DNA of 64,000 nt from an uncultured Roseicyclus sp. (GCA_947491935.1 CANLLF010000002.1:682001-746000); one strand, 5' to 3'; shown: positions 9,381 to 19,287, counted from the stretch's first letter. Numbers and translations are program-made. Notes: generated from the sequence alone by a model not told the origin.

Positions 9381-10619
9381 TTAGCGCATGGCCGCAGAAA
9401 TTGCCCGTCCAAGCTCCGTATCGGTGGCTGACACACAGGCGCCGGACCAATTGGCAGAAAACACCACGCCGTCGCCGCGCGCGTGAAAATACGCCCCGAG
9501 ATTCGGGCCGCCGCCGTGGCAGAACCTTCCGGCATGGGAGATGTCGGCGGCTTGCCCGGAGCCATGGATCATGTAGCCAAGCGCATAATGGTCGTGCATC
9601 GGGCGTTCGGCCGGAGTGTCGATGGCGGGATTTCCGGTGGTGAACCAGTGTTGGGCAAGGCGGGCATAGGCCTCGGCCGACAATTCCCACCCGCCATAGG
9701 CCGAGCGGGAGCCCATTTGCCCGTGGATCTCAGCATCGGTGATGCCTGCTGGCGTGACGACGCGATCCATGCAGGCCTCGGCGTAGGATTGGCCGGTGAG
9801 CGCCTCGATCACAACGCCCAGAACCGCGTAGTTCGTGTTGTTGTAGAAAAAGCGGCGGGGCGTGCCTTGCATATTCTCCTCGCGCAGGGCCTCGGATGCG
9901 ATGCGCCGGTGCAGCCCAAGCGCGCCGTGCAGATCGCTGCCCATCGTGCCCTGGGTCAGATCCGGGGCGAGGCCGGATGTGTGCGTGACGAGCGATGCGA
10001 GGGTGAGGTGCTCGTTCCAGGATTGCGGCGTGACACGCACGGCAGACATTTGGGGCGCGATCTCATCCAGCCGCGTATACCAGCCAAGTCCTTGTTCCTG
10101 AAGCACGATATCGAGGCAGATGCCGGTGATCGCCTTGGACAGGCTGGCCACGGGAACGGGTGTTGCGGTGTCCCGCCCGATGGCCACGCGGTGCATCGCG
10201 CCGTCAGGCATCAGCACAACCATGGCGCCGTCGGTCAGGGCGTTGTCGGCCATCCAGCCCCGCCACTCGGCCTCAAGCGTTTGGGCGAGATCGCTCGCAA
10301 TGGGGCGATTGAGAGTAAGCGTGATATCTGCGGGCGCGTCAGGTGACGTGCTGGCCAGGATGGGCGCCCCGATGGGCACGCTGCCCGGCGCGGTAACCGG
10401 TGTCTGACCAGGGGCTTCGTTGGAGCCCATCATGGTAAAGACAAGATCGCGCAGGACCGAGACGGTGCTGACCTCCGGCTGGGCGTCAGGCGCGTCGGAC
10501 GCGAGCTGGATTGCGTTAGCTTCGCCCGGCCCATCGTTGCGCGGAACCAGCAGGGCGGCCAGCGCCAACAGGAAGGCGCCGCCAATGACGACGTAGAACA
10601 GGCGTTGAAGAAAGATCAT
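9381..10619 (-). CDS. Membrane-anchored serine hydrolase (beta-lactamase/penicillin-binding family, class C fold)
   Basis: A 412-residue protein with an N-terminal membrane helix at about residues 7-25 and then a periplasmic beta-lactamase-fold domain. The SxxK motif is S159-L-S-K162; a YNNTNYAV segment supplies the Tyr-x-Asn motif; a C-terminal HAGRFCHGGG segment fits the third motif. Such proteins are esterases, D-aminopeptidases or carboxypeptidases; substrate unknown. Confidence 0.88.
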   Translation of the reverse strand: MIFLQRLFYVVIGGAFLLALAALLVPRNDGPGEANAIQLASDAPDAQPEVSTVSVLRDLVFTMMGSNEAPGQTPVTAPGSVPIGAPILASTSPDAPADITLTLNRPIASDLAQTLEAEWRGWMADNALTDGAMVVLMPDGAMHRVAIGRDTATPVPVASLSKAITGICLDIVLQEQGLGWYTRLDEIAPQMSAVRVTPQSWNEHLTLASLVTHTSGLAPDLTQGTMGSDLHGALGLHRRIASEALREENMQGTPRRFFYNNTNYAVLGVVIEALTGQSYAEACMDRVVTPAGITDAEIHGQMGSRSAYGGWELSAEAYARLAQHWFTTGNPAIDTPAERPMHDHYALGYMIHGSGQAADISHAGRFCHGGGPNLGAYFHARGDGVVFSANWSGACVSATDTELGRAISAAMR

Positions 10620-10722
10620 GTGAACGGCTCGGCCCCGGTGTCCTTGTTGCGCGGGATTTGACCCGGTGAAGGCGGCAGGAATACGACCGGTTCTTGGAAT
10701 TTCGGCGAACGTGGCGCGTCAG

Positions 10723-11961
10723 CTAGTCGTCGTCCTTGCGCTCGGAATCGGCGCCGCGGCGAAAGATGCGTCCCACCTGGAACGAGGTGCGGGGGATCCA
10801 GACATAGGGTTGGATCGTCCCGGACGACGCGCGGCGGCGCATACGCACGAGGCCGAAGAGGATCAGGGCCAGATGGGCGAGGGAGATGAAGTAGAACAGG
10901 GCGGCCGGGCCGAAGGCGGTGATGAGGCCGGAGGTGGCCAATGGGGCCACGATGGCACCGCAGGCGAAGAAGAACATCAGTGCGGCGGACAATTCGATGC
11001 GCTGGTGATCTTCGGCCCAGTCATGGGCATGGGCGGCGGAGATGGAGTAGATCGGGAAGGTCGTGGCGCCGAAGAGGAAGGCCGCGGAGAAGATCCCGGC
11101 CTCCCCCAGGCCCGGCACCGCGATGGTGATGGCGCAGGACAGGATCGAGGCGCCGGAAAAGCCGATCAGCACCCAGCGCCGGTCGAACCGGTCGGCCAGC
11201 AGGCCCGCAGGCCATTGTGCCAGCGCGCCGCCAAGCACGAAGGCGGCGAGAAAGAGGCCGATTTCGTTGGCCGCGAGGCCCACTTCCGTGCCGTAGAGCG
11301 GGCCTGTCATCCGCAAGGACGCGCCCGACACGCCAGAGACCACGACACCGCCCACGGCCAGCGGCGAGAGGCGCCACGCCAGACGCGGGCGCAGGCGCGG
11401 TGTGCCATGGCTTTCGGGCTGTTTCAGGCGGGTGAGCGTGAGGGGCAATAGCGCCGCGCAACACAGCATCGCCAGCAGATTGTAGGAGACGTAAGAGGCG
11501 GGTGCCAGAAACCCGATCATGAATTGCGCTACCAATTGCCCGCCCGTGTCGACCATGCGGTAGACGCCCATGGTGCGGCCCCGATTCTCGTTCGTGGCCT
11601 TGGCCTGCAACCACGCCTCGATCACGGTGAAACACCCCGCGATGCAAAGCCCCGTGGCCACCCGCATGGCGGCCCAGGCATAGGGGTTGATCACCACCAT
11701 ATGCGCCAGCAGGCCAATCGCGCCCATGGCGGTAAAGACGGCGAAGGCGCGCGAATGGCCGACACCGCCCATCAGGCGCGGCGCCCACCAGCAGCCGATG
11801 AAGAAGCCGAAGAAGTGCGCCGAGCCCAGAAGACCGATCTGACCGTTGCTGAAGCCAAGTACGGTGCCCGACAGAACGTCGAGCGGCCCCACGCCGCTGG
11901 TAGAGAATTGCAGCAGCAGCACCGAAAGGAACAGCGCTGCAAATGAGACGAGGAGACGCAT
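10723..11961 (-). CDS. MFS transporter (YcaD-like)
   Basis: About 412 residues with twelve hydrophobic segments and MFS loops such as FGFFIGCWWAPRLM and GRTMGVYRMVDTGGQ. The frame is open for another 44 codons upstream, but those residues are charged and non-membrane, so I place the start at the ATG at 11961 (MRLLVSFAAL). The family includes YcaD-type exporters; substrate unknown. It is divergent from the aldo/keto reductase gene across 231 bp. Confidence 0.88.
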   Translation of the reverse strand: MRLLVSFAALFLSVLLLQFSTSGVGPLDVLSGTVLGFSNGQIGLLGSAHFFGFFIGCWWAPRLMGGVGHSRAFAVFTAMGAIGLLAHMVVINPYAWAAMRVATGLCIAGCFTVIEAWLQAKATNENRGRTMGVYRMVDTGGQLVAQFMIGFLAPASYVSYNLLAMLCCAALLPLTLTRLKQPESHGTPRLRPRLAWRLSPLAVGGVVVSGVSGASLRMTGPLYGTEVGLAANEIGLFLAAFVLGGALAQWPAGLLADRFDRRWVLIGFSGASILSCAITIAVPGLGEAGIFSAAFLFGATTFPIYSISAAHAHDWAEDHQRIELSAALMFFFACGAIVAPLATSGLITAFGPAALFYFISLAHLALILFGLVRMRRRASSGTIQPYVWIPRTSFQVGRIFRRGADSERKDDD

Positions 11962-12192
11962 GGCTGGGCCAGCCCGGGTTTGGATGGGTTGGGTTTGGGC
12001 CGCGCAACGGACAATCGCAAGCTCAAACGCGCCATGCCCGTGTCGGATATGGGTCGGTGGAGTGGTGTTGGCCCGTTTCCGGGAATTCGGCACGCGCGGC
12101 GCCCGCCAGATCGATCCGGGCCGCGCTATCTTGCCCCCCGATCAAACGCCGCTAGTTTGCGCGACTCAAGCTCCGCGAAAAGGACATCGCCC

Positions 12193-13236
12193 ATGCGTTC
12201 CATCCCCCTCGGCTCCTCCGGCGAGACCATCACCGACTATTGCCTGGGTACGATGACGTGGGGGACCCAGACATCGGAGGCCGACGCCCACCGGCAGATG
12301 GATATGGCGCTTGCGGCGGGGATCGACGTGGTCGACACGGCCGAGATGTATCCCGTCAATCCGGTGAAGGCAGAAACGGTCGGCCAAACCGAAACGATCA
12401 TCGGCAATTGGAACGGCGCCAATCCGGGACGTCGCAGTGAGTACAAGCTCGCCACCAAGATCTCCGGCCTGAACGACGCCTTTGTGCGGCCCGGCCAACC
12501 GATCACCGGGGCGAGCTTCGCCGAGGCGCTTGATGGATCGCTGCGGCGGTTGCAGACGGATTACGTCGATCTCTACCAACTGCACTGGCCCAATCGCGGA
12601 TCCTACATGTTCCGGCAGCATTGGACCTATGCGCCCAAGGCTGACCGCGCGGCGATCATCGCGAACATGCACGAGGTGCTGGACGCCGCGGCGGACGCGC
12701 GGAAGGCGGGCAAGATCAAGTACTTTGCGCTCTCCAACGAAAGTGCATGGGGCACCGCGAACTGGTTGCGGCTGGCAGATGATTACGGTTTGCCGCGGGT
12801 GCAGACGATCCAGAACGAATATTCGCTCCTGTGCCGGATGTATGACACCGATCTGGCGGAACTGGCGGTGCAGGAAGGTGTGACCTTGCTGGCGTTCTCC
12901 CCGATGGCGGCTGGGCTTCTGACCGGGAAGTATCAGGCCGGTGCCGTGCCCGACGGCAGCCGCATGTCCCTGACGCCGGATCTGGGCGGCCGCAAGACCG
13001 CGCGCGCGCTTGAGGCAGTGGCGGCCTATCTGCGGGTGGCGCGGAGGCATGGGCTGGACCCGGTGCACATGGCGCTGGCCTTCACTGTGCAGCGGCCCTT
13101 TGCTGTCTCTACCATCTTCGGGGCGACCACCTGTGACCAGCTTCAGCACATCCTTGATGGGCGCGATACCGTCCTGAGCGATGAGGTTCTGGCGGATCTG
13201 GATGAGGTCCACCAAGCCCATCCGCTGCCCTATTGA
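12193..13236 (+). CDS. Aldo/keto reductase (Tas-like)
   Basis: A 347-residue NADPH-dependent reductase with the family signatures GTMTWG, the catalytic tyrosine region DTAEMYP, DLYQLHWP and the C-terminal NADP-binding segment. The start at 12193 gives MRSIPLGSSG, matching family N-termini; upstream codons look non-coding. The insertion after DTAEMYPVNPV resembles the Tas group. Confidence 0.9.
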   Translation: MRSIPLGSSGETITDYCLGTMTWGTQTSEADAHRQMDMALAAGIDVVDTAEMYPVNPVKAETVGQTETIIGNWNGANPGRRSEYKLATKISGLNDAFVRPGQPITGASFAEALDGSLRRLQTDYVDLYQLHWPNRGSYMFRQHWTYAPKADRAAIIANMHEVLDAAADARKAGKIKYFALSNESAWGTANWLRLADDYGLPRVQTIQNEYSLLCRMYDTDLAELAVQEGVTLLAFSPMAAGLLTGKYQAGAVPDGSRMSLTPDLGGRKTARALEAVAAYLRVARRHGLDPVHMALAFTVQRPFAVSTIFGATTCDQLQHILDGRDTVLSDEVLADLDEVHQAHPLPY

Positions 13237-13240
13237 ACCG

Positions 13241-13936
13241 ATGCTGCGCGAGATTGCCCTTGCGCCGATCGTGATCCCGCAAGCCCTGTGGGTGGCCGCC
13301 CGCGCGGCGCGTCTGCCCGAGGCCGCCGGCCCGCGGGCGGGGCAGGTGGGGCAGGGGCCGATCCTGCGGCTGCTGATCTTGGGCGACAGTTCGGCGGCCG
13401 GAGTTGGCGTGGCGCATCAGGATCAGGCGCTGGCCGGGCAATTGAGCACCGATCTGGCGCGCGATCACCGGGTGGAGTGGCGGCTTGTGGCGCGGTCCGG
13501 CGCGACGGTGGCCTCGGCCTTGGACATGGCCGCGGGCCTGGATGATCGCGGGTTCGATCATGCCCTGATTGCGCTGGGCGTGAACGACGTGAAAAACGGT
13601 GTGCGGCTGGTGGATTGGACGCGGCGCTACGATGCATTGCTTGGCCTGCTGCGGGAGCGGGCACAGGTGCGGGATATCATCGTCACCGGCCTGCCGCCGA
13701 TTGCGCATTTTCCCTTGTTGCCAAGCCCTCTGCGCGACGTTCTGGGTGCACGGGCCGAACAATTCGATGCCGCCCTGCAAGACGTTGCGGCCCGCCACGG
13801 GGCGGCGCACCTGCCGGTGGGTCCGCTGGACGATCCCGCATTGATGGCCTCCGACGGGTTTCATCCCGGTCCTGTGGTCCATGCCGAATGGGCGCGGCAG
13901 GCAGCCGAGGTGATGCGCGGGCTTCAGGGGCCTTGA
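13241..13936 (+). CDS. SGNH/GDSL-family hydrolase
   Basis: About 231 residues of the SGNH esterase superfamily. Block I is LGDSSAAG with the nucleophilic serine, block III is LGVNDV, and the catalytic Asp-His pair lies in DGFHPG. A short hydrophobic N-terminus precedes the domain. It starts 4 bases after the aldo/keto reductase stop. A second SGNH gene follows 43 bases later. Confidence 0.88.
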   Translation: MLREIALAPIVIPQALWVAARAARLPEAAGPRAGQVGQGPILRLLILGDSSAAGVGVAHQDQALAGQLSTDLARDHRVEWRLVARSGATVASALDMAAGLDDRGFDHALIALGVNDVKNGVRLVDWTRRYDALLGLLRERAQVRDIIVTGLPPIAHFPLLPSPLRDVLGARAEQFDAALQDVAARHGAAHLPVGPLDDPALMASDGFHPGPVVHAEWARQAAEVMRGLQGP

Positions 13937-13979
13937 CCCCGCCCGTGCCGCTGGCCACCGTCTGCCCCGAGGGGGCACC

Positions 13980-15173
13980 ATGGCGAACATCCTGATTTAC
14001 GGCGACAGCAACACGCATGGCACGATCCCGCTTCGGGAGCTTGGGCAATCCACGCGATATCCGGCCGGGCAGCGCTGGACCGATATTCTTGTCCGCCAAT
14101 TGGGGCCCGGCCATACGGTTATTGCGGAGGGGTTGCCCGGGCGCACGAGTGTGCATCACGATCCCGTCGATGGCGGCAATCGCAACGGGCTTGATGTGTT
14201 GCCCGCCGTTCTGGGCAGTCACGTTCCGCTTGATCTTGTGGTCGTCATGTTGGGCACCAATGACCTCAAACCGCGCTTCCCCGGAACGGCGTTCGAGATC
14301 GCGCGCGGGGTGGAGCGGGTTGTGGGAGCGGCGCAGGCGCTCTTGCCCGAGGGGCTGATCGTGCTGGTCTGTCCCGCCCCGGTGCGCGCCGCGGGTGTTC
14401 TTGTGGATGCGTTCGAGGGTGCGGAGGCGCGGCAGGCCGGGCTGGAAGACCAGATGCGCGCGGCGGCCGCGCGAGCGGGTGTGCCTTTTGTGGCGGCAGG
14501 TGATCACGTGACCGTCTCCGACATCGACGGGGTTCATTGGGAGGCCGAGGCCCATGCCACGTTCGGGGCCGCGATGGCGGAGATCCTGGGCGGGCTTCTG
14601 GCCGAGCGGGGGCTGTCGGATGGCGAAAAGGCGGTGGCCAAGGCGGCCAATGCGCTGCCCGCGCCCGACCCGGATGCCCCGGAACCGCTTATCACCGCAA
14701 CCCGCGCCGTGCCGCCCCATTGGGCGGATTACAACGGCCATATGAACGAAAGTCATTTCCTGACCGTGTTCTCGGATGCCTGTGACCAGCTTCTGCATTG
14801 GGCCGGAATGGATGCCGATTGCGTGGCCGAGGGCCACTCCGTCTTCACCGTCGAAACCCATATCCGGCATCTTGCGGAGGTGGATCTGGGGGATCGGATG
14901 GAGGTGCGGTGCCGGGTGATCGAGGGCGGCGGCAAGAAGCTCCATATCTGGCAGGAGATCTGGGTGGGCGAGCGGCTTTGCGCCACGGGCGAACAGCTGC
15001 TGCTCCATGTGGATCTAGGCGTGCGCCGCCCCGCCCCGCCGCGGGCCGATGTGGGCGGCTGGTTTGCCCGGGTCAAGGCGGCGCAGGCGCATCTGCCCTT
15101 GCCCGATGGGTTCGGGCGCCATGTCGGGCAGCCGCGGCAGGCGGTCAACGCACCTGATCACGCAAGGTCTTGA
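13980..15173 (+). CDS. SGNH hydrolase fused to a betainyl-CoA-type hotdog thioesterase
   Basis: A 397-residue two-domain protein. Residues 1 to about 215 are an SGNH esterase (YGDSNTHG, then LGTNDLKPRF, then DGVHW). Residues from about 235 to 365 are a 4HBT hotdog thioesterase with the DYNGHMNESHF active-site loop and a VETHIRHLAEVDLGD segment, like the thioesterase part of carnitine dehydrogenase fusions. There is no frameshift or linker stop; the linker is Ala/Pro rich. The last 29 bases overlap the convergent regulator gene. Confidence 0.85.
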   Translation: MANILIYGDSNTHGTIPLRELGQSTRYPAGQRWTDILVRQLGPGHTVIAEGLPGRTSVHHDPVDGGNRNGLDVLPAVLGSHVPLDLVVVMLGTNDLKPRFPGTAFEIARGVERVVGAAQALLPEGLIVLVCPAPVRAAGVLVDAFEGAEARQAGLEDQMRAAAARAGVPFVAAGDHVTVSDIDGVHWEAEAHATFGAAMAEILGGLLAERGLSDGEKAVAKAANALPAPDPDAPEPLITATRAVPPHWADYNGHMNESHFLTVFSDACDQLLHWAGMDADCVAEGHSVFTVETHIRHLAEVDLGDRMEVRCRVIEGGGKKLHIWQEIWVGERLCATGEQLLLHVDLGVRRPAPPRADVGGWFARVKAAQAHLPLPDGFGRHVGQPRQAVNAPDHARS

Positions 15174-16008
15174 GGTAATCCGGGATGTCACGGGCGGAAA
15201 TCGTCGCCTCGCGCACCAGCCAGTCAAAATGCCGGGTGAGGGTCTGCACCCGCTCCCGGTCGCGAAAGGCGATGTAGTGCCGCCCCATATAGATCACCGC
15301 CATCTTCGGCCCGAAGACGGTGATGGGTGAGGAATAGACGACACGCGCGTCGAACAGGAACATCCGCAGGCCGGGATACCGGCGATCATACACCTCGATC
15401 ATCCAATCCAGTTGCTGGCGCCGCGTCTCCGCGTCCAGACCGGCATAATACCCCTCCCCCCGGGCGAAGCTGTCCAGCTCGTGGACAGGCAACGCCATCT
15501 CGTAGTCGCTCAGCGTCAGGCGGAGCCAATCGAGCCGCTCCGCTGCTGCATCAATCGCCTCGGCCGGCCGTCGGTGGGTGATCGGCGCGTATTCCCAGCG
15601 CAGGACATCGGGGGTTTTCAACACATCAGGCAGGGTCGCAGGCACGTGGCGGATCTTGTAGCCCTCGGCCTCCTGCTGCCATTCGAAGATCTGATCGTCG
15701 AGCGTGGTGGCGCGCCCGGTCTCGGAAATCGACAGGCTAGAATCCAGCAACGCGCCCGCCTGTTCGGGCCGGTCGCTCAGCCCCAGGAGCCAGTCGGCAG
15801 AGACATCAAGCGCCTGGGCACTGGCCGCCACGACATGGCCCCCGGGCATCCGCGTCTCCCCCTCCGCCAGCATCTGGGTGATCGTGGAGCGGTCGACACC
15901 AACCTGCCGGGCCAGCCCGGCGCGGCTCAGGTCCGATGCAGTCAGCGCGGTCAGAAGCCGCTCCCTGAAGAGCGATGCACGGGCCCGTTTGTCGATTATA
16001 TCCCGCAT
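15145..16008 (-). CDS. XRE-type helix-turn-helix transcriptional regulator with C-terminal effector-like domain
   Basis: A 287-residue protein. Residues 20-75 form an XRE-type DNA-binding domain (RAGLARQVGVDRSTITQML). The following roughly 200 residues are a conserved Trp/Tyr-rich domain (FDWLVREATI near the end) with no fold I can name. It is convergent with, and overlaps, the SGNH-thioesterase gene and is divergent from the desaturase gene, which it may control. Confidence 0.85.
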   Translation of the reverse strand: MRDIIDKRARASLFRERLLTALTASDLSRAGLARQVGVDRSTITQMLAEGETRMPGGHVVAASAQALDVSADWLLGLSDRPEQAGALLDSSLSISETGRATTLDDQIFEWQQEAEGYKIRHVPATLPDVLKTPDVLRWEYAPITHRRPAEAIDAAAERLDWLRLTLSDYEMALPVHELDSFARGEGYYAGLDAETRRQQLDWMIEVYDRRYPGLRMFLFDARVVYSSPITVFGPKMAVIYMGRHYIAFRDRERVQTLTRHFDWLVREATISARDIPDYLKTLRDQVR

Positions 16009-16136
16009 TGTTGATAATACTCAGCATTGTTGTTTTCATGTGGAGAAAACACTGACTGCTCCTGACAATCAACCTGTCATAGCCTTGTCATATTGGCGCA
16101 GGGGACGCGCCGAGCATCGACAATGTTGGAGACGTT

Positions 16137-17018
16137 ATGCGGATCGAGTGGCCGACGCTGGGCCTGATCGTGCTGTGCTATGCGGCGTGGGGATTGGCGC
16201 TGTGGGTTTTGCCGGGGTTTGGTGTGGGGCTGGCGATTGCCGTCCTGGTGCCGGTGATTGCGCTGCATGCCTCGCTCCAGCATGAGGTCCTGCACGGCCA
16301 CCCGTTCGGGCAACGGAAATGGGGCGAGCCGCTGGTGATCGCCTCCCTGAACCTCGCCATTCCCTACCTGCGCTTTCGCGATACGCACCTCGCCCATCAC
16401 CGCGACGAAAACCTGACCGATCCCTATGATGATCCTGAAAGCAATTATCTGGACCCAGCGGTCTGGTCCGGCCTGCCGGGCGGGCTGCGCGCGGTGCTGG
16501 CCGTTAACAACACGTTGTTGGGGCGGATGATGATCGGGCCGTTGCTGGCCCAGGCCGTGTTCATGATCGGCGATTGGCGCCTGATCCGCGCAGGCGAGCG
16601 CGCCGTTCTTTTCGGCTGGTTGCTCCACGTCCTGATGTCGTCGGCCATTCTGGTGCTGGTCGCGGCCTCCCCGCTGCCAGTCTGGGCCTACCTCGTAGCC
16701 TGCTACGCAGGTCTGTCCGTTTTGAAAATCCGCACTTTTCTGGAGCATCAGGCCCATGCCCGCGCCCGCGGCCGCACCGTTATCATCGAGGATCGCGGAC
16801 CGCTGGCCTTCCTCTTCCTCAACAACAACCTGCATGTCGTCCATCACATGCATCCCAAGCTGCCCTGGTACCGCCTGCCGCAGGTCTATTTCAAAGATCC
16901 GCGCAAATATCTGCGCCGCAACGATGGCTATCGCTACGCCAGTTACGCCCAGATTTTCCGGCGCCACCTTCTGCGTGCCAAAGATCCGGTGCCGCACCCG
17001 CTTTACCCGCAGAAATAG
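16137..17018 (+). CDS. Fatty acid desaturase
   Basis: A 293-residue membrane diiron enzyme. Three histidine clusters are visible: HEVLHGH (about residues 45-51), HLAHH (about 83-87) and HVVHHMH (about 235-241). These bind the diiron centre that inserts double bonds or hydroxylates lipid chains. At least four hydrophobic segments surround them. The ATG follows a GGAGACGTT leader. Confidence 0.9.
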   Translation: MRIEWPTLGLIVLCYAAWGLALWVLPGFGVGLAIAVLVPVIALHASLQHEVLHGHPFGQRKWGEPLVIASLNLAIPYLRFRDTHLAHHRDENLTDPYDDPESNYLDPAVWSGLPGGLRAVLAVNNTLLGRMMIGPLLAQAVFMIGDWRLIRAGERAVLFGWLLHVLMSSAILVLVAASPLPVWAYLVACYAGLSVLKIRTFLEHQAHARARGRTVIIEDRGPLAFLFLNNNLHVVHHMHPKLPWYRLPQVYFKDPRKYLRRNDGYRYASYAQIFRRHLLRAKDPVPHPLYPQK

Positions 17019-17054
17019 CTTGGCATCGGTGCGCGTCGGGCGCATTGGGGCGTT

Positions 17055-17975
17055 ATGCCATTCTGGGTCGTCGCCACCATCTTCGCCGCCTTCATGCAGA
17101 ACCTGCGGTTCCTGCTGCAGCGCCACCTGAAGGTCACCAGCCTGTCAACGGGCGGCGCCACCTGGGCGCGCTTCGTTTTTGCCACGCCGTTGGTCGCGCT
17201 GGCCCTGGTGGTCTACAAATCCACCTCGGGTCAGGATTGGCCGGTGCCGGAGGCCGGATCGGGCTATTGGGGATACGCGGTGACAGGTGCGCTGGCGCAG
17301 ATGCTGGCCACCGCCTGCGTTGTGGCGCTCTTTGCGCGGCGGCACTTCTACGTCGGCATCACGCTGAAGAAATCCGAGGTGATCCTGACGGCCCTGATCG
17401 GCCTTGTGGTTCTGGGCGAGGCGGTCTCGCCCCCGGTTCTCGTCGCCATCGCCATCGGATTTGTCGGCGTGCTGGTCCTGTCGGACCCTCCACAGGAAGA
17501 CGGATTGCCCTGGACCGCGCGCATTTTCAATGCGGCGTCGGGCTACGGGCTGGCCTCCGGCCTGCTTTTCGGCGTTTCTGCCGTCTGTTACCGGGGCGCG
17601 ACGCTGGCGCTCGATGGCGGTGACGCGCCGCTTCGGGCCGCAACGGCCCTTCTGACGGCGACCCTTGTGCAATCGCTCAGCCTCGGCCTCTGGCTCGCGC
17701 TCCGCGAACCGGGCGAAATCGGGCGTGTGATCGCCTCGTGGCGCATCTCCAGCCTGACGGGCCTCACCTCCATGCTCGGCTCGCTCGGCTGGTTCACGGC
17801 TTTCGCGCTTCAAACGGCGGCCTACGTCAAGGCGCTTGGTCAGATCGAGTTGGTCTTCACCTTCCTCTTCTCCGCCTTCTGGCTGCGGGAACAGACGTCA
17901 CGCAGCGAAGTCACCGGCATCGCTCTGATCATCGTCTCTTTAACCCTCGTCCTCTGGGCCGGGCTCTCGGGCTAG
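17055..17975 (+). CDS. DMT-superfamily transporter (EamA family)
   Basis: A 306-residue protein with ten predicted membrane segments in two EamA repeats. The second repeat has the GQIELVFTFLFSAFWLREQ segment typical of the family. Substrate unknown. It lies 36 bases after the desaturase on the same strand and ends just upstream of a strong hairpin. Confidence 0.88.
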   Translation: MPFWVVATIFAAFMQNLRFLLQRHLKVTSLSTGGATWARFVFATPLVALALVVYKSTSGQDWPVPEAGSGYWGYAVTGALAQMLATACVVALFARRHFYVGITLKKSEVILTALIGLVVLGEAVSPPVLVAIAIGFVGVLVLSDPPQEDGLPWTARIFNAASGYGLASGLLFGVSAVCYRGATLALDGGDAPLRAATALLTATLVQSLSLGLWLALREPGEIGRVIASWRISSLTGLTSMLGSLGWFTAFALQTAAYVKALGQIELVFTFLFSAFWLREQTSRSEVTGIALIIVSLTLVLWAGLSG

Positions 17976-18010
17976 CCACCTCTTCCATTGGTTCAAAATA
18001 CCCTGGGGGT

Positions 18011-18030
18011 CTGGGGGGTGAACCCCCCAG
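18011..18030 (+). terminator. GC-rich hairpin after the DMT transporter
   Basis: CTGGGGGGT pairs perfectly with ACCCCCCAG around a 2-base centre. No long T run follows. Similar G-run/C-run hairpins are frequent after genes in Rhodobacterales and probably act as terminators. It lies between convergent genes. Confidence 0.6.
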
Positions 18031-18069
18031 CCGGTCGACGACGACGTCGGCGACATACCTCTGCCAGGG

Positions 18070-18765
18070 TCACAAGCGGCGAAAGCGGCTTACATCGGTG
18101 GCGTTGTCGAAAAACGGCACACCCGGCGCGGCGCGGCCGTCGATCCGCGCGGCCAGTTCGGCCAGAACCACCTCGGTGATGAACGGCATGTCAAACCCGC
18201 GCACCTTGCTCAGCGGGATCCATTGCAGATGGCTCAACTCATCTTCCGCGCCCGAGAAATCATCGGCGTCCGAGGCCAGCGCCCCGGCATCCACCAGGAA
18301 AAAGCGTGCATCGAAGCGGCGCGGGCGGCCGGGCGGCGTGATGGCGCGGAACACGTATTCCAGCGCGGCCCCGTCGGGCAGATGGCCGGTGGCAAGATAG
18401 CCGCGCCAGCCGCGGGGCGCGTCGATCGTGGCGGATTTCGCATCCTTGCGCCCCAGAAGCAGCCCGGTTTCCTCCCAAAGTTCGCGCACCGCCGCGGCCA
18501 TCAACGCCTCGGGCTGTCCGCCATCCTCCGCCAACCGCGCGTGGCAGGCAGGGGCCGGCGGGCGGGCCAGCGGGATGGTTGCGTCCGCCGCATCCACCGC
18601 CCCGCCGGGGAAGACGAATTTGGAGGGCATGAAGACGGCCCCCTTGCCGCGTTGACCCATCAGCACGCGGGGCGTCGTCGTGTCCGCATCACGCAGCACG
18701 ATCACCGTGGCCGCGTCACGGATCGGGACGGTCTCGTTCAAAAGCCGTGCATCCGTTTGGCCCAT
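18070..18765 (-). CDS. NUDIX hydrolase
   Basis: A 231-residue protein. The Nudix box is split by an insertion: FPGGAVD begins it, then about 30 residues, then AAVRELWEETGLLLG with the REx2EE metal site. This layout matches the CoA-pyrophosphatase/NUDT19-like branch. It hydrolyses a nucleoside diphosphate linked to another group; substrate not certain. Its start overlaps the DUF983 gene by 28 bases, so the two are probably co-translated. Confidence 0.88.
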   Translation of the reverse strand: MGQTDARLLNETVPIRDAATVIVLRDADTTTPRVLMGQRGKGAVFMPSKFVFPGGAVDAADATIPLARPPAPACHARLAEDGGQPEALMAAAVRELWEETGLLLGRKDAKSATIDAPRGWRGYLATGHLPDGAALEYVFRAITPPGRPRRFDARFFLVDAGALASDADDFSGAEDELSHLQWIPLSKVRGFDMPFITEVVLAELAARIDGRAAPGVPFFDNATDVSRFRRL

Positions 18766-19130
18766 TGCACGCCCACGATCAGCCCCTTGAACCGAGGTAG
18801 CAGCGCCAGCGCCATCACAGTCACCCCGACCGAGAACGTGACGGCCATCACCCAGGGCTCGGGCTGTAGCTGCTCATAGGTCACCAGTTGGAGCGTGCCC
18901 ATGATCTTCGCGGTCACAAGGATCGACAGATAGGCGGGGCCGTCATCGGCCCGCGCATGGCTCAGATCCTCGCCGCAGGCCGGGCATTCCGTGCGCAGTT
19001 TGAGATAGCGTTCGTAGAGCGCGCCTTCGCCGCAATTGGGGCAGCGGTGGCGCAGGCCCTTGGCAATCGCGGGCCAGGTCGCGCGTTCGGGCGGGGCGGG
19101 CGCATACATATCGGGGGTGTCGGTTTCCAT
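18738..19130 (-). CDS. DUF983 family zinc-ribbon membrane protein
   Basis: About 130 residues starting at METDTPD; an upstream extension to 19220 looks spurious. Two CxxC pairs (CPNCGEG and CPACGED) form a zinc ribbon, followed by two membrane helices near residues 70-115. DUF983 proteins are common in alphaproteobacteria and their function is not known. It overlaps the Nudix gene. Confidence 0.87.
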   Translation of the reverse strand: METDTPDMYAPAPPERATWPAIAKGLRHRCPNCGEGALYERYLKLRTECPACGEDLSHARADDGPAYLSILVTAKIMGTLQLVTYEQLQPEPWVMAVTFSVGVTVMALALLPRFKGLIVGVQWAKRMHGF

Positions 19131-19287
19131 AGGCGGAAGATGGGCCCGACGGGCCGGCAGGTAAAGGCCCAAGGCCCGCGACCTTGGCGCGCGGGCCGAC
19201 CGTGCAGGGCAGCCATGCATTTTTTTCGACGGAACCCGCGCCCTGGCCCGTGAGACCCATCAGACACGAACAAGAGGAGTTATTCGC

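Noticed and set aside
8381-9643. 420-residue plus-strand frame over metG
   Set aside because: Antisense of metG and the serine hydrolase; no motif.
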